From: Paramyrothecium sp. XJ0827
Lineage: Eukaryota; Ascomycota; Sordariomycetes; Hypocreales; Stachybotryaceae
Reading direction: 5' to 3'
Length of the DNA: 64,000 nt
Assembly (NCBI GenBank): GCA_020881915.1
Contig: JAJFPB010000009.1
Coordinates: forward strand, 930,001-994,000
Position numbers and translations under genes: made by a program. Below are positions 11,167 through 24,269 of this stretch, one piece after another (position 1 is the stretch's first letter; each line of letters opens with the position of its first letter). A model generated the notes under the pieces. That model was given only the letters and a program-made list of their open reading frames with translations. It was not told the DNA's origin and did not search any database.

Positions 11167-13016
11167 ATGAAGATCCCCATGTTCTTTAAGTGTGTCACAT
11201 TGTTCATGGGCACATGCCTGGCCTTCAACAATCCAATCATCTGGCAAGACCTTCCAGACCTCGACATCTTCCGCGTCGGTGATGCTTATTACTACTCTGC
11301 GGGAACGATGCATCTCTCACCTGGTGCATCGATACTGAAATCGTATGATCTCGTAAACTGGCAGTACATCGGCCACTCGGTCCCTGAACTTACCTTCGGG
11401 CCCGGTTATTATCTCAATACGACTGCCACTGCATATGTAGGAGGCGTTTGGGCTAGTACTATGAACTACCGCAAGAGCAATGGTGTATTCTATTGGTATG
11501 GCTGTATCGATTTCGCAAAGACTTACATTTTTACGGCAACCGATCCAGCGGGCAAATGGACGGCGCATCCACCCATCAACTCCTGTTATTACGATGTGGG
11601 CTTGCTAGTGGACGATGATGATACTATGTACCTGGCCTACGGAAATACCAATATCAATGTGGTCCAGCTTTCTCCGGACGGCTTACGCCCAGTGCGAGAT
11701 CAGGTAGGAGAGAATTATGCCTATCCTCAAGTAACATTTCTCCTCTCTAACATCAATAGCGTGTCTGGACGGAAACAAGCATGACTCTTGAAGGCGCCAG
11801 GTTCTACCGCATCAACAACAGCTACTACATATGGCTTACAAGGCCAGCCGATGGACAATTTGTTCTCAAATCCAACAGCCCATGGGGGCCTTATACGCGG
11901 CATCAAATTCTAAGTCGTATGAAATCGCCCATCCCTGACTCCGGAACTCCACACCAAGGTGGCCTTGTCAATACTCCCAATGGCCAGTGGTATTACATGT
12001 CGTTCCTCGATGCCTATCCCAACGGCAGAATGCCTACTCTGGCCCCTATCACCTTCAACTCTAATGGTATTCCAGTAGTTACTACTGATTCGAGTGGTGG
12101 ATGGGGTCTCAGCTATAACAACCCACCAAACCCGTCAGGCAAGTCGGTTGTTCCTACAGGATGGCGCACCGACACTTTCAGTGGCTCTTCTCTACACCCA
12201 GAGTGGCAATGGAACCATAATCCTGATAACAGCGCTTGGAGTCTGAGCGGTGGTCTGACCTTGCGCACTGCCACTGTCACCGACAATCTCCTCCGAGCCC
12301 GTAACACGCTGACGCATCGGATCCACGGTCCCAAATCGAGAGCTACATTCCGTCTCAATCTTGGTCAAATGCGCGACGGCGATGTTGCCGGCGTGGCCAT
12401 TATGCGAGATACCTCTGCCTACATCGGTCTGCAAAAACAGGGAACAACCTTGCGACTAGTTCAAGTCACGGGCATCACGGTTGCAAGCCAGAACGGCGGT
12501 TGGCAAGTCACATCGGCGGGTAGCATTGTAGCGACTGGCAACGATGCCAATATTGGCCGCGTCGCATCAGGGGAGAATGATATCTGGCTGCGCATCACTG
12601 CTGATGTTCGCCCCTCGTTTGGTCGCACCGGCAACAACAACCAGGCACTACTTTACTGGAGCACCGATGGCAACACTTTCCAGCAACTTGGGGGTGCTTA
12701 CAGCCTCCATAACCGCTGGGAGTTTTTTGTGGCTTTCCGTTTCGGCGTCTTCAACTACGCAACCAAAGCTCTTGGAGGAACGGTCAAAGTGAAAGAGTTC
12801 AAGATCGAGAACCCTGACAGCCCCGGAACTCCAAACCCTCCTTCTTCATCCACCTCCAAGGCAAGTTCTATGACTTCAACCAGTAAGCAGCCAGGAGCTA
12901 CTGGAATCTGTGCCCAGCTCTATGGACAGTGTGGAGGACGGGATTGGACAGGGCCGACGTGCTGCGCCCAGGGAAGCTGCAAGACAAGCAATGAATGGTA
13001 CTCGCAGTGCGTCTAA
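11167..13016 (+). CDS. Secreted glycoside hydrolase family 43 with C-terminal CBM1
   Basis: Predicted 597 residues in two exons (11167-11703 and 11760-13016). A signal peptide starts with [19 protein letters not shown]. The five-bladed GH43 domain follows: the catalytic base Asp lies in [10 protein letters not shown], the pKa-modulating Asp in [19 protein letters not shown], and the general acid Glu in [10 protein letters not shown] just after the splice junction. A second, concanavalin-like C-terminal module follows (about residues 310-530). It ends in a Ser/Thr/Pro-rich linker and a cellulose-binding CBM1 with the pattern [14 protein letters not shown]43 enzymes remove xylose or arabinose units from plant cell-wall polysaccharides; the exact substrate cannot be read here. 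CBM1 would dock it on cellulose. It is unlikely to belong to the neighbouring polyketide cluster. Confidence 0.92.
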
Positions 13017-15726
13017 CCGACATGCTCGGGCAAATCATGTATACAGATGTTACTCTCAATGATTTGGTCTGCACGCACGTTTCCAAATTGTGTTTCAACA
13101 AAAGTTCAGTACGCAAACTGAGCAGACTAGGCAAAATATGTTGTAAAGCATCTTGACACATGGTAGCAAGATAGCATTCCGCTCCCCTCTCATTGAAGCC
13201 GCACGTTACCAAGGTCTCGATCATTCTGACGAGTAGAAAACGAGTGTTCATTATTTAAGTGACGTGACCAAAGTATTGCTATCCGTTAGGCAACCTACTC
13301 GCCGTACGCATCCAGCCGCTGGCACGTTGGACCCCACGACGTCCGTGAAGTCAGTTTCCTTAGTTGGGCGCAGCGAAGGCGCGCACCAAGCCTTCACTGT
13401 AAGGTGAAAAGGTTTTCAAACGCAATGTCACCGTGTCTATAGACCATGGATGTCTTCGGAAGTATAGGCGTCACCACCATTAAATTTTTCTCAAAAAGCA
13501 ATATCCATGTCGTCGCAGAAGGTTTGACAGCTCCACACTTTGCTTTTCCTTGAAAATGGTTACAGTATGTGGCTCTCACTGTGGGGCATAGCATGTCAAA
13601 CGACGACGAGAATTGATGTGTCAAATTATGTCGGTGATCTGGAAGCATCGATCACAATTTTGTTCATTCGGTCTCATCGCGCGGCATGTGGTACGTCTTC
13701 ATCAGCGGCGACACTGCGTCTCTGACGTTGCCTGCCCACCAAGCACCCTCCCCACACCTGCGAAATTTGTTACTCGTGTGCATTGGCAGTGAGAATGCGT
13801 CTATTCAACTACGAAGGGCAACGGTCTTGATTTAATGGCGGTTTATTTAAGGTTTACATTTATTCAATCCCTGTTGTAGTATAGTTCACGCTATTGTTAC
13901 AGATCGGAAGCGGCACCAAGATCTAGATGGTATCAAGGGAACGACCAGTACAGGGTAGGCCTTACTGTGCTGTGTAGGAAACATGAAATTTTTGGTTCGG
14001 GTCGGGTATCGGCGACAGAGGCTTTGTTGGCGGTGCCGCCACAAATTCGAAAGAACTTTTGTCCCGCATTCTTCCAAGGGTGATGCTTGAGAAGGTTCTA
14101 GGCGAGGGGATGGCTGAGCCAGGGGAATTCATGCTGAAGAATTACAGCCCAGCCACAAGCCGTCTAGCTCTTCAACATATTGGCCGGTTCCTGGGAAACC
14201 CGGGCTAGCCTGAACGCCGGCGTCCCAAGATTACGAAGACTTGCCCAGTGCACCATTTTTACGTGCGTCCAATGATCAAGGCAAAACAATAGCTGCTCCA
14301 TGCCTGGCCTGAGGCGAAGGGCAAACGTACTCGAGTTGGGGCCTTTCGTAATCGTCCCAGAAAAGCTTGTCGTCACGGTGGGTATGGGGTCGAAGAAGCC
14401 AAGTCAAGAGCCAAGCTTTACAGTCCCGGCAGTTGAAGTTTTGGTGAGTGGATTTGATGCATGAAGACCAGATCAAGGGCGTTGAAATCGCCCCAGTCCC
14501 CGTTGTGACATTCCCCCGATCCACCCCGAGCTCGTTTCCAGGCGCTCTCTGCATCAGGCCCTGGTTAGCCCGTTTAGAGTCGGTGGAATCCTTTTCAAGG
14601 TCCAGGCTTTGCAAAGGACGACCTGCTGAGCGTGCAATCTCCTGGCCGCGGTGTCAGCAAGAGCAGCCTAACAGCGCCACGGCGTTGACCCTTGGGCCGG
14701 ACAGGCGCGTTCTCACTGGCAAATTCCAAATGAGAGAAGATGGCTTGCGGAAAAGCACAAGTTTGGCGGAGGAGGGGTACGGAGGCAATTCCCGATACGG
14801 CAACCTGCGCCCAGCTTGGCTTCGTTGCACATGTGTGACCAACGGCATCTTGGCCAAGTTTCGAACTCACACTTGCGCACGGGGGCAACCCTCTTATTTC
14901 GGCCGGGACCCAGGCCTGTTCCCCCCGGGATACCGTGTTGGTCGCTACCCAACCACATCGCTTCGCCTTCTCCACTCGCAGCGTCACCCCCGGAAGAATG
15001 CTGAGGGCGAGAGCCACCTATTGGAGGCGTTTTTGTGATTATTGCAGCAGGGATCGGGCAAGCCACATCGTGTGTCCCCTCCGTCATAAAACCCTCGTTA
15101 AGCATATCCCCAACTGTCCCGACAGGTGCTGGTTGGTCGCGAGCCTGCGGTTTCGGGGAAGCATGGGTCGACGTGACTCTGGGCGCGGAGCAAACGTCAA
15201 ATCTGTACCCAAGCCGATGGTTCGGAGGATGCTAAAATTTCCGGCTCCTCTGCTCCGTCGTCTCACGTCTTCTGTGTTGGGCATGGCGCTGCCGACCGTT
15301 TCCCATGGGATCGTCGTCCTGTGACTGTCCCGCCCATCATTAAAGACTGCGGGGAAGCCGATCAGAGCGATGATTGAGACGGGCCGTGTGGGCGAGAATG
15401 GCGAAGCTACTTAGCGTCCGACGCATAACGAGCTGAATATATGATAGCTCGTACTGGCGTGTTTTTTGATTGCGCTCTCGCAGATGTCTGTCACACGTCA
15501 GCCCCGGTGCCCCTGCTCGCCATCCTGGCACTGAAACAAACAATTGATCAAACCTTGCTAGGGCCTCTCGAGTTCATGTTTTCTCGGAGGTAAAATCGTA
15601 CTGTGTGCCATTTCTTCGGGTCGCTCCCAACGGCAACCGGAGACCTCTTTGATCTTGTCCACCTCCCCAATCCTATGCTCGCTTGCACCTCCCAGCGTTG
15701 ACGTCCTCGGACGCGAGAATGTGACG
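13017..15726. other. Intergenic, no gene seen
   Basis: About 2.7 kb. The longest open frames (around 14.4-15.0 kb on both strands) overlap each other, lack motifs and show no splice partners, so I do not call them. The last few hundred bases should hold the promoter of the second PTH11-like gene. Confidence 0.5.
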
Positions 15727-17256
15727 ATGATCCTGACTGCTCGCGACGAAGAGGACGAGGTTCACACCTTCGTTAACCCTTTCACCGAGCTCAACGTTGG
15801 ACTGTGGTCGCTCTTCCTTGGAGCCACCTTCTTCTTGGGTCTAAGAATATGGGTCAAGATCCGTTGGCGACACGGCCTGTGGTACGATGACTACATACTC
15901 ATTGTGTCTTGGGTAAGTAAAAGCTCCTGGGCAATCACGATACTCTTCGCAGGCCATACCCTTCTCTGACATCAACCTCAGATGATACTCCTGGCCAACA
16001 ACAGCCTCATCATCCACGAGTTCGCCACGGGCTACGTGCTGGAAGATTCGTCGAAGAAATGGGACGACCGCATGCACATCCTCATCAACATATCGTCTTG
16101 CGGTACCCTCATTGGGCAAGCATTGACAAAGACTGCCTTTGGAGTGACGCTATTAAGAATAACCAGCCAGCGACAATCGTATGTCATCTGGTTCTGCATC
16201 GCGACGATGAACATATACATGATCCTCAAGGTCTTCTTTCAGTGGGCCAAGGTGTGCGGCAAAGAAAGTTACCAGAATTGGTACAGACTCGACTTTTGTA
16301 TTGGCTGGAAATTTCGCGACGACTTCAAGGAAGGCGGTAACGGTGCGTACATCCATCGCGCGACTCCCAGAGAACTTCTCACTGACGTGTTGCAGTCTAC
16401 AATATCATCATGGACTTCGTTTTCGCTACGTTCCCTTGGCTCATTGCCAGACGACTTGAACTGCGTCGTGTTGAGAAGATCGGCTTATGCCTGACCATGA
16501 GCCTGGGTATTGTGTATGTTCATCCACAAATCCTTAACATGAATTGTGTGACTGATCAGTATTCTTAGCGTTGCCGTCGTCGCCGCTGTGCGGGTCGCCT
16601 GGAAGGATGACGGAAACGATCGCGACCAATGGTACATATGTAAGTGTCCAGCTTTACAAGTTGATGTTGTTCATCACTCACAAATTGATCAGGGCGCAAC
16701 GGAATGTCGCAAGTTTGGTAAGCCGCCTCCACGGAGCTGTAATCTTTCGGTGCTGACCAAATGGACTAGGTATTCCTCAGAAATCGCTGGAACGATTCTT
16801 GTACAATGTATCCCTGTTTTGAGGCCGATCCTTCGGGACGTCCACTCGACATGGACGTCTGACAGGTTGGACTCATCAGGCCGCACACGGAGCACGATCT
16901 TCTCTAAACGATTCAGCAGTCGGGTCGGATCCACTGGTATCAACTACGCCGGCCACTTCAAAGAGCCCGCTGAGACAGTGGAACTGAAGGTTATTCCCGA
17001 GCAGACTACAGAAATATGGACGGACTATGACCCTAAAAGGACGTCTAGAGACGGAACTTCGGGCAACCGAACTGGCGCTTGGCCGTTTAGTAATGAGACT
17101 ATCAAGGAAGACGGAGCCGAAAGGAAAAGCCTGGATATTGAGCAGGGAAGGACCTCACGTTCGACCTTCAGCATGGACCACGAGCAAAGCAACGAACAGG
17201 GCTTGTCAGCGCCACCTCGCCGTCTGGCATCATGGCCATTGCCGGACAGGATCTGA
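15727..17256 (+). CDS. PTH11-like / fungal rhodopsin-domain integral membrane protein
   Basis: Predicted 415 residues in six exons: 15727-15912, 15982-16342, 16396-16513, 16569-16639, 16693-16717 and 16770-17256. Landmarks are LGLRIWVKIRWRHGLWYDDY after helix 1, TLIGQALTKTAFGVTLLRI, the NIIMDFVFATFPWLI block, RRVEKIGLCLTMSLG and SSEIAGTILVQCIPVLRPIL. All are typical of the same family as the gene at 6.9-8.3 kb. The cytosolic tail of about 130 residues is hydrophilic and Ser/Thr/Lys-rich. The fifth exon is only 25 nt, and the two introns around it total 105 nt, so the frame stays open if both are retained. The gene ends 219 bp from the 3' end of the polyketide synthase, tail to tail, and probably lies just outside the cluster. 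Confidence 0.8.
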
Positions 17257-17475
17257 TAGATGCTTCTCACAAAAACAATTCGCACTCGTTAACCAACGAG
17301 AAATTTTCTTTACATTAAAACCCAAGGAAATCTATTTGTAAACATGTGAAATCTAAATGACTATGTCGCGCTTATCCTCCAAGTTCGCCATTTCATGACA
17401 TTCATTCTGCCTGTTTTCCTGAACATTTCGATGCTATAAATCAATTTCGCTCCAATACAATGCATATAAAGACAA

Positions 17476-20400
17476 TTACTGAGAATTTTCCAGCAAATCG
17501 CATGCGACCTGCAGCTTTTTAGACACTGCGCCAACCTGTGATCTTGTCAGTCTATTACTCTCGCTCTGGTGTTTGCAGGCTGGGACTTACGTTGGCGGAC
17601 TCAAAGACGTCAAAATGAGCACAGCCGAGCTCAATGACTGGGATTCTCCGACCGGTGAGCTCTTCCCATTGCCGCACGGACTCCTTGCTGAACTTCGAGT
17701 CGCTGAGCCATGGGTAACTTACGCCGCACAGACGCTCCGTGTCTAGCGTTTCAGCACAGCGCAGGATTACACAAGGCACATCTCCAAGGCCAGATTCATG
17801 ATCGGATGGACTAGGGTGATAATTCTGGAGCATGCCCGCATGTCGCTTGAACTGGGTATCGATGGTGGCGCGGGCTCCTTGGGCGGCCGCTGAACTGACG
17901 GCGCGGGCCCCGGAGCCGCCAGAACCCTTAGCAAGGACGTATGAGATGACTTCTGCTGGGAGACCCTCGTGGTTGATCGGAACGGGAGAGTCAATCAGCA
18001 CGACGCCCTTGACTGCCTTTCCGCGCTTCAAAAGTTGACGGGAAACCTCAAATGCCAATACACCTCCGAAAGACCAACCACCGAGTATGACCTCTTTCTG
18101 GGAGAGAAGATCTGCGCGCTCGATGTAAGATGCGGCCAGCTGCTCCATATTTTGAATGGGTGAGTTGTTGTAATCGGGTGCTGGCTCTAACGGGGACTCG
18201 ATGCTATGGATGCCGAAGACGTTGCGGTTGATGCTGGAGACCCGGCCGTACATGCTCGAAAGGCCACTACCGTCGTGGAAAAGGTACAGGCTGCTTCTGC
18301 TGTCAGGACCGGTCTGAAGGTGTCTGGGAAAAGAACCGCCTTGGTTCTTTCGCTTGCTTACAGAACTTTCTTCCGGCACCCTGACCGTCTGTGTCTTCTC
18401 GGGCGGTGCAGGCACGTTGTGAACTTGAGGAGGCGGGCTCTTTTGGGGCGACTTCGAGGCGCAAAGCTCTTCAAGTTGTTGGTAGGTAAGTTCCGAAATG
18501 TTTTCGGAATGTTGATCAATTTCGATACCGAGCCTGCCCTTCAGTTCGTGGGACAGCTCGATGGACATGAGCGAATCCACGCCGAGAGTTGCCAGGACCT
18601 GATCCTTCTCGCCTGTGGGATCCACGCCGCAGACATCAACGAAGATGGACTTGATGCCAGAAACGGAGTCTGGGATCGTGACCTGCGTAGACTCGGTCTG
18701 AGGCGTCGCAATGCCTGAAGTGGATGCAATGGAAGAGCTTCCTTGCGTGTGGATGAGAGCCGGTGTCTCCGCCTCTTGTCCCGCATCGGAGGAGGCGTCA
18801 TCGCCCTCAACTGAACTGCCAACAGTCTTAAGGACATCTCCGACAGTCTCGCAGCTCTCAATGTCTTCTCGGGATATCTCAGCATTGGGAAAACGCTTTC
18901 GAAGAAGCTCCGAGAGCTCGATGAGCAGAAGGCTGTCGACTCCCATCTCCGCCAGAGTGACCTGAGGAGCGGGGTTGACATCTGCGCCGCACAGGTCACG
19001 GAGAATGGTGGTGATCACGCTGCCGACAGGCGAACCGTCTCTTGGTGCTGCTTTGCGTGCGCTCGCATCGGCCCGTGTCTTAGCAGAAACGGAGCCATGG
19101 CGCGATGGGGCGGCAGATACGGAGCCTTGTCTTGAAAGAGCAGGCGCGCTTGCTGGAGCCGACCCAGCGCGTGAGGCAGTTCGAGACAAATGAGCTCTGA
19201 ACGACTTAAGCTTGATCTTCTTGAAGCTCATGCCCTCCACATAGGCGATGACCTTGCCATCGTTGGAGATGGCGTACGCATCGGCAACGACGGAGTGCTC
19301 AATGTCTCCGAGAGTACAGTACACCTGGAAGTCCTGTCCGTAAAGCTCCTCCGACTCACTGGGGACCATAGCCTGGTCGAGGCTAACGCAGATGCACGCA
19401 ATGTCGGACGCGACATAAGTGTTTGCGATGAAGCCCGCGGCGTGGAGAAGGGTGTCCACAAGGACGGGGGAGCTCACGAAGCGGCCAGTGGATTCCGGCA
19501 TAGTGGGCGCCAACTTGAAGACTCCATGGCCCTCGAGTCCCGAGCTGCTCACTGTGAGCTGTTGCAGTGTCAAGAAAGGATCTCCATATTCCACAACTCG
19601 GGGGAAGATGATGTCGTAGATGGTCCTCGTCGAGAAAGTCTCGGTGAAGTTCCTCGACTCCCATGGGAATGATCTCTTGAGTCGCTGGGTCTTGGCTTGC
19701 TTGCGGCTCAACAAATCCGTGACACTTTGTGTGTTCTTGTTCAGTGTCCTCAAGCTTCCGGTACAGAATATCTGGCCTGTGTTAGACATGGAGGAGAACT
19801 TTGTGATGCTCGAAGACTGTGCAGTGCTGAGTTGCGTTTGCACGCCGACTTCGCCCTTGGCTTCGGCCTCTTCCGTATAGACCAATGGGTGGTCGAATGC
19901 GACATCGTCGATGAGGCATAAACTGCCGTCAGATTCCATGCTGCTCTGAGAGGCCACCGCCTGGACAGCAATCTCCAGGTAAACAGAGGCCGGACATAAC
20001 GGCACACCGCCAACGCTGTGGGCCTTGATAAACCGGCCGATTTGCTTCAATGCGGTGGAATAAACCTTTGAGTCCTCTTTGACAGAAGGAGGTTTGGCGC
20101 TCAAGAAAGCATATGTAGGCTGTTCCGGCTGGCTTGACCTGTTAGGAGCAGCAGGTCCGCCGCCTCCCTCAATGTGCTTATATGGAATAAAGTAAGAGGC
20201 TGTCGAAATCGGGTAGCGCGGCAGAGATCGCAGGAACTTGGCAGATGTACCGCGATAGACGCCTCGCCAGTCGATGTTGTAGTCTTGGAGGAACAGATCC
20301 TGCAGAGAAGTCGTGAGCGTAGCCCATGGACTCTGTGTAGGGCGCAGCGACGCGAGGAATGTAGGTGGTGTAGTGCTCAAAGTCTGCTTGAACATCGACT

Positions 20401-23400
20401 CAGCTGGGTTTGTGGTTAGTTACGCCCTTTAAGATGCACGGGAAGTTGACTTACTCGATGGTGAAGGACCAACTTCGATGACAGTCATGCTTGATCCAGC
20501 CGCCCAGTTCGCGACGTCTTCGATCAGGCCAGTGAAGTTGACCGGCTGTCGCGCGTGATTCACAAAGTAGTCTTCCTCAAGAGGAGCATTGGTCTCAAAG
20601 ACGCGACCGAACAAACTGGATCCCATCTTGATTGAAGGGGTCTTGACCGTCAATTCAGACGCGAATTGTGCTAGGTCCTCCAGCATAGGATCCATAGCAG
20701 CCGAGTGGAATCCGAATGGCACAGGAAGCTGCTTGCACTTATGGCCCTTACTCTTGCAATGCTCACCAAACTTGGTAAGGCTTGCAAGCGGACCGGCGAC
20801 GACAAAGTCGCTAGGGCCGTTCATGCAAGAGATGGACAGGCCCTCGAAGCCGGACGCATCGCTGGCGACAAGCTCATTGACTTCGGCAGCAGGAATCCTG
20901 CAAGCCATCATCCCGCTGGATTCGGGTAGACACATGGACACCATGAGACGCGCACGCCGGGCAACGAGAAGCAGAGCTTCGTTGGGGTCAATTGCCCCAG
21001 CGATAGCGAATGCTGCATACTCACCGATGCTATAAGTAAATGTCAGGCTCAGTCACTAGTCACTTCCCAGAAATATTCGTAAACGTACCTGTGGCCGATG
21101 ACGATATCCGGGACAATGTTCCAGCTCATCCAGAGGCTAGCCAAGGCATACTCAATGATGAAGCAGGAGCATTGAGAAATGATCACTTCTTCCGCCAGCG
21201 TTTGCTCACCATCCTTGGGAGAAGCAGTGTTGGTGAGGAAAGCCGAAACGGTAGGGAACCCGTTGTCATACAGAACACGATCAAAATTCTCCACGGTTCG
21301 GCGGAAGTGAGGAGCGGTCAGTAGGAGGTCTGAGCCCATGCCCTTGTGAACACTGCCCTGGCCCGAGAAGGCGAAGACAGTCTTCTTCTTGCCCTTACTC
21401 TTAGGCTTCTTCGCGGACCCAGACAGCTGACGAAGCCGGTCAGTGGCATCAGTCACACTCGTCGCGATTATAGCATTCTTGTAAGACGAGTGGTCTTGAC
21501 GCCTCGAGTTGGCAGAGTAGCAGATATCCTCAATGGAAAGATCTGGGTTGTTGTTAATGTAAGCCAGGTACGTGGCTCTAAGGGCCTCAAGAGCCTTCTC
21601 GCTCTTGGCCGACAGTGTCAAAACATGGTGAGACGCCTTAGCTCGAGCAGGCTCTCCAAGCGCGGTGGATGTGCGGGTGACAGGGCGAGTGTATTGCTCA
21701 ACAACGAGGGCAGCGTTCGAGCCGGAAGCGCCGAAATTGTTCAGAAGCGCTCTTCGAGAAGAGACGCCCGAACTCTTATTCCAGTCCTCGGCTTGCGTAG
21801 ACACAATTATGTTGTTTGCAAGCAGCTTCTTGAGTCGGGGGTTGAGATTCTTGTGAGACGCCTGAGGTGGGATCTTCTTGTTCTGCATCATGAGGAGAAG
21901 CTTAGCCAGACCAGCTACACCAGAAGCGGCCTCTGCATGGCCTATGTTGCCTTTGATGGAGGTCAAATACAAGGGGTTTGACGATGATCGACTTCCAAAT
22001 ATAGATTGCAGACTGGAAACCTCAGCAAAGTCTCCAGCTTGTGTTCCCGTACCGTGCGCCTCGACAACGTTGATGCTGTCGGGAACTGCTCGGCTAGTCT
22101 TCAGAACACTCCTGACGAGCTCGGCTTGAGTTTCAGCATCTGGGTGCGTGATGGACTTAGCAGTGCCGCATTGGTTGAGGCCAATTCCTCGGATAACACC
22201 ATAAATGTGGTCACCCTCCTCAACGGCTTGAGCAAGTTTCTTGACGACAACCAAGCCACAGCCTTCCGCTCGGCAATAGCCATCAGCAGCCTCGTCAAAG
22301 GGCTTGCACTGGCCGGTAGGGCTCAGGAAGTGCGCGCGACCGAGTCCCAGATACATCTTGATCATTGTTAGAGTTATTCTGTACGCCTTCCGGAAGAGTA
22401 ACTTACATCAGGGCTAGTAATCACGTTGACACCGCCTGCCAGAGCAGCAGTGCATTCTCCAGTCTGTAGAGCCATGCAAGCACGGTGCAATGCCACCAGT
22501 GAGCCAGAGCAGGCTGTATCAATGACCATGGAGGGGCCCTTGAACTTGAACGCATAAGAGATACGACCGGCAAGGAAGGCCCTCAATGTTCCTGGACTGT
22601 AATAAACATCGATGTTATCGCGCAGGTTGTCGACGTAGTCTCCAGTAGCCACTCCGACATAAACGCCAAAAGTGTCTTTTTGGAATGTCGGTGTCGAGTT
22701 CGGATTGTATCCTGCATCCTCTAGAGCCTCCAGCGCACCGTGCAACAGAAGTCGCTGCTGGGGATCAATGCACTTTGCTTCTCTCGGGGAGATGTTGAAG
22801 AAGGCAGGATCGAAGTCAAAAGCGTCGTCCAAGAAGTTGCCATACTTTACATTGGCAGATGCGCCATTGATCTTTGAAACGTCAAATCTTGACTTCGGAA
22901 TCTGTTTGGGCAGTCAGAATGCTGTTATAGAAGCAGTACGGATATCCTTCTTACCTCGCTCACAGTGCTTTTGGCGGTTTCGAGAGTTTCCCAGAAGTCG
23001 TCCTGACCCTTGCTGCCAGGGTAGTTCACTGACAACCCAACGATGGCGATATCGTCTGGTGAAGGCTGTGAAAGATATTCTGCCCAGTTGTCCACCGTCT
23101 CAACATTTGGTCGTAGCGGCAAGTCCTTCAAAGAACTGACTAGGCTCCGGGAGCCGGGACCAAGGCCGAGAATGCGGAGCTTGGCGGCAGAGTCACGGCC
23201 TAGAAGATTGTGGATCGACTCCTGCAAGTGTGTCGAGGAATTCCTCCAGTCAACCTTCTCCACAAAGATCGCGCGCAACGCGGTCTCGAGCAGAGAATAA
23301 CGTCGAGAGTTCAACTCTGAATCTCGTCGTACTCCATCGGCAGCCGACCTGAGTGGGACCTGGAGGGACTCCCATGTTGGGAAACGAATTTCTCTCTTCT

Positions 23401-24269
23401 TCGCATCTTTGACAGTTTGTAGCAAAGTCTCCTCCATCTCTGGGCCGCCATGGTAGAGTGCATGCACATGCGCCCATCGACTTTGGATTGACTCTGCAGC
23501 AAGCTTGGACTTGACGTAGCTGAGACGATCGCTGTGCCCACTGATGGAGATGTTGCCATCATTGAAGACAGCAGATGTTCGTATCCTAGGACCCGTTGCC
23601 TGAAGTATGTTAGCTTTCATCCATCGAAAACCCCATTATTGAGATGCTTACAGGTATCTCATTCTCCAAGCTTGCGAGCTTCTTCTCCAGTTCATCCGCT
23701 GACACACCGAAAACTCCTAGGACCGACGGGGTATCCCTCCAACCATCTCCTGCCGCTTTGCTCCAGTATATCGCGGCTCTGAGTCCAACCCAGAAGGCAA
23801 GTCGAAATCCTTCAACAGCAGACGTGATGAAGTCCTCAGAGTCGTAAGATGAGAACGAAGCTGCGATGACAGCGGGCATGATGCCGGCACATACGCCGGC
23901 AGTTTCAATGACATGGTGGCCTTCTTTGTGTGATTGGAATAGCATGAGCTCCAAGATCTGGTGAAGGTAAAGGGTTATGGTTTCGCATAATGGATGTGAG
24001 TGTAATGTTTGAGGCGGAATAAGAAGTTTTAGTGGATCATCAAAGACTTGGACCACGTCCACTCCAATGATGGACTGCTCCTCCGCAGTGGCGCTTCCAT
24101 ACTCCGTGTGCAGGGCGTCCCGACACTGACGTAGGAACGATTCAAAGGCACGCGATTGGTCTTCTTTCAAGAGTTCTTTCAACCCGTGTACTGAGGCTGG
24201 GTTGGTCAAGTGGTGGCTTGACCCTTGCCCTGCGAAAAGCAGCACATCTCGGGTGTTGTTGGATGTCAT
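17476..24269 (-). CDS. Non-reducing polyketide synthase, SAT-KS-AT-PT-ACP-ACP-TE
   Basis: Predicted 2157 residues in seven exons: 23652-24269, 22955-23599, 22407-22901, 21089-22356, 20455-21029, 17591-20403 and 17476-17535. Visible domains and residues: SAT with GVCAG (Cys127); KS with DTACSGS (Cys552), EAHGTGT (His687) and KGNIGHAE (His726); AT with GHSIGEYAA (Ser1009, spanning an intron); product template with [13 protein letters not shown] (His1329) and DTLLHAAGF (Asp1517); ACP1 GVDSLL (Ser1691); ACP2 GVDSLM (Ser1811); TE with GWSFGG (Ser1978), LIDSP (Asp2005) and GCAHFDV (His2130). There is no methyltransferase domain. Such enzymes build an unreduced poly-beta-ketone in the cytosol, fold it to an aromatic ring and release it through the TE. 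Tandem ACPs and this length fit orsellinate-type or pigment-type synthases; chain length cannot be read by eye. The gene is divergent from the A-T-R reductase across 450 bp. Confidence 0.95.

Noticed and set aside
14448..15038. Overlapping open frames of 140-196 codons on both strands
   Set aside because: No family motif, no plausible splice partners, and mutual overlap; likely chance frames in GC-richer DNA.
16588..17256. Uninterrupted frame of 222 codons read as one exon
   Set aside because: Removing the 53- and 52-nt introns restores the conserved WYSSEIAGTIL stretch, so the open frame is a coincidence of intron lengths.
18206..22371. Plus-strand open frames opposite the polyketide synthase
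   Set aside because: They are antisense to conserved catalytic domains and lack motifs of their own.
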